DNA of 64,000 bases from positions 43,348 through 107,347 of the forward strand of contig CAIOHR010000104.1 in assembly GCA_903858115.1 (NCBI GenBank), in the 5' to 3' direction. A model generated the notes under the pieces. The model saw nothing but the letters and a program-made list of their open reading frames with translations. It did no database searches and was not told the DNA's origin. Each line of letters opens with the position of its first letter. The first letter of the stretch is position 1. Both the position numbers and the translations under genes were made by a program. Positions 63,955 through 64,000 of this stretch are shown in pieces. The stretch is from an uncultured Pirellula sp. (GTDB lineage Bacteria; Planctomycetota; Planctomycetia; Pirellulales; Pirellulaceae).

Positions 63955-64000
63955 ATGGATTTACAGGATGACCATCGATCCGAACTGCAGTATGGGGAAA
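63955..64000 (+). CDS. Start of a gene running off the window
   Basis: ATG at 63955 with CGGAGA eight bases upstream opens a frame MDLQDDHRSELQYGE that is still open at the last base. An ATG at 63949 is in frame but too close to the ribosome site. Nothing can be said about the product. Confidence 0.45.
   Translation, partial: MDLQDDHRSELQYGE

Noticed and set aside
1..64000. tRNA genes
   Set aside because: GTTCGA-type T-arm matches were all in coding sequence or lacked the other arms of a cloverleaf.

Overview
The window is about 50% G+C chromosomal DNA from a planctomycete, most likely of the Pirellulaceae type. This is inferred from gene families typical of that group: a DUF1559 pilin-like protein, ASPIC/UnbV (CRTAC1) propeller proteins, a DUF1080 protein, a PVC-type heme-binding protein, a sulfatase, exported Gfo/Idh/MocA dehydrogenases, an ECF sigma factor next to a membrane Ser/Thr kinase, and many short palindromic intergenic repeats. 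No rRNA or tRNA gene, CRISPR array or prophage was recognised. The one integrase is a fragment.

Layout. 1-5 kb (mostly minus): the 5' part of a tRNA-dihydrouridine synthase gene, an esterase, a DUF1080 protein, a Gfo/Idh/MocA dehydrogenase and a PhyH-type dioxygenase, with palindromic elements between them. 5.1-8.5 kb (minus): a compact four-gene run encoding a radical SAM protein resembling the archaeal tetraether-synthase (MJ0619) family, a cysteine-type Lgt-like membrane protein, a polytopic membrane protein and a zinc-ribbon membrane protein. 8.6-18 kb (minus): a 157-bp nested inverted repeat, a large cytochrome-c/propeller protein, an integron-integrase remnant, a sulfatase, a cyanophycin-synthetase-like protein with a degenerate Mur-ligase half, and a low-complexity secreted protein. 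18-30 kb (mainly plus): DUF72, Fur, DapA, ECF sigma plus kinase, a PSP1 protein (minus), a sugar epimerase, malate:quinone oxidoreductase, an IS200-like/RAYT transposase and an exported Gfo/Idh/MocA protein.

30-42 kb holds the most distinctive cluster. On the minus strand, a DUF1559 pilin-like gene is followed by an intrinsic terminator, then a transthyretin-like lipoprotein, a membrane-anchored TPR protein and two tandem CRTAC1 proteins. A second, paralogous TPR-CRTAC1 pair lies on the plus strand, with a membrane-protein gene between. The recurring combination suggests one envelope or surface function. 42-50 kb (minus): an anchored alpha/alpha-toroid protein, an iron-type solute-binding lipoprotein, a class-I amidotransferase-like protein lacking its nucleophile, and a YidC with a PDZ-like insert. 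49-57 kb: two low-complexity secreted proteins, a Trm112-like protein whose gene ends inside a 24-bp tandem repeat, and a complete HlyD/ATPase/two-permease exporter operon. 57-64 kb: CysS and a zinc metallopeptidase (minus), then a TlpA-type lipoprotein, DprA, a secreted propeller protein and the first codons of another gene (plus).

All functions are inferred from reading the sequence. No database search or structure prediction was run, so remote family assignments (Tes-like, Lgt-like, CphA-like) should be read as hypotheses.
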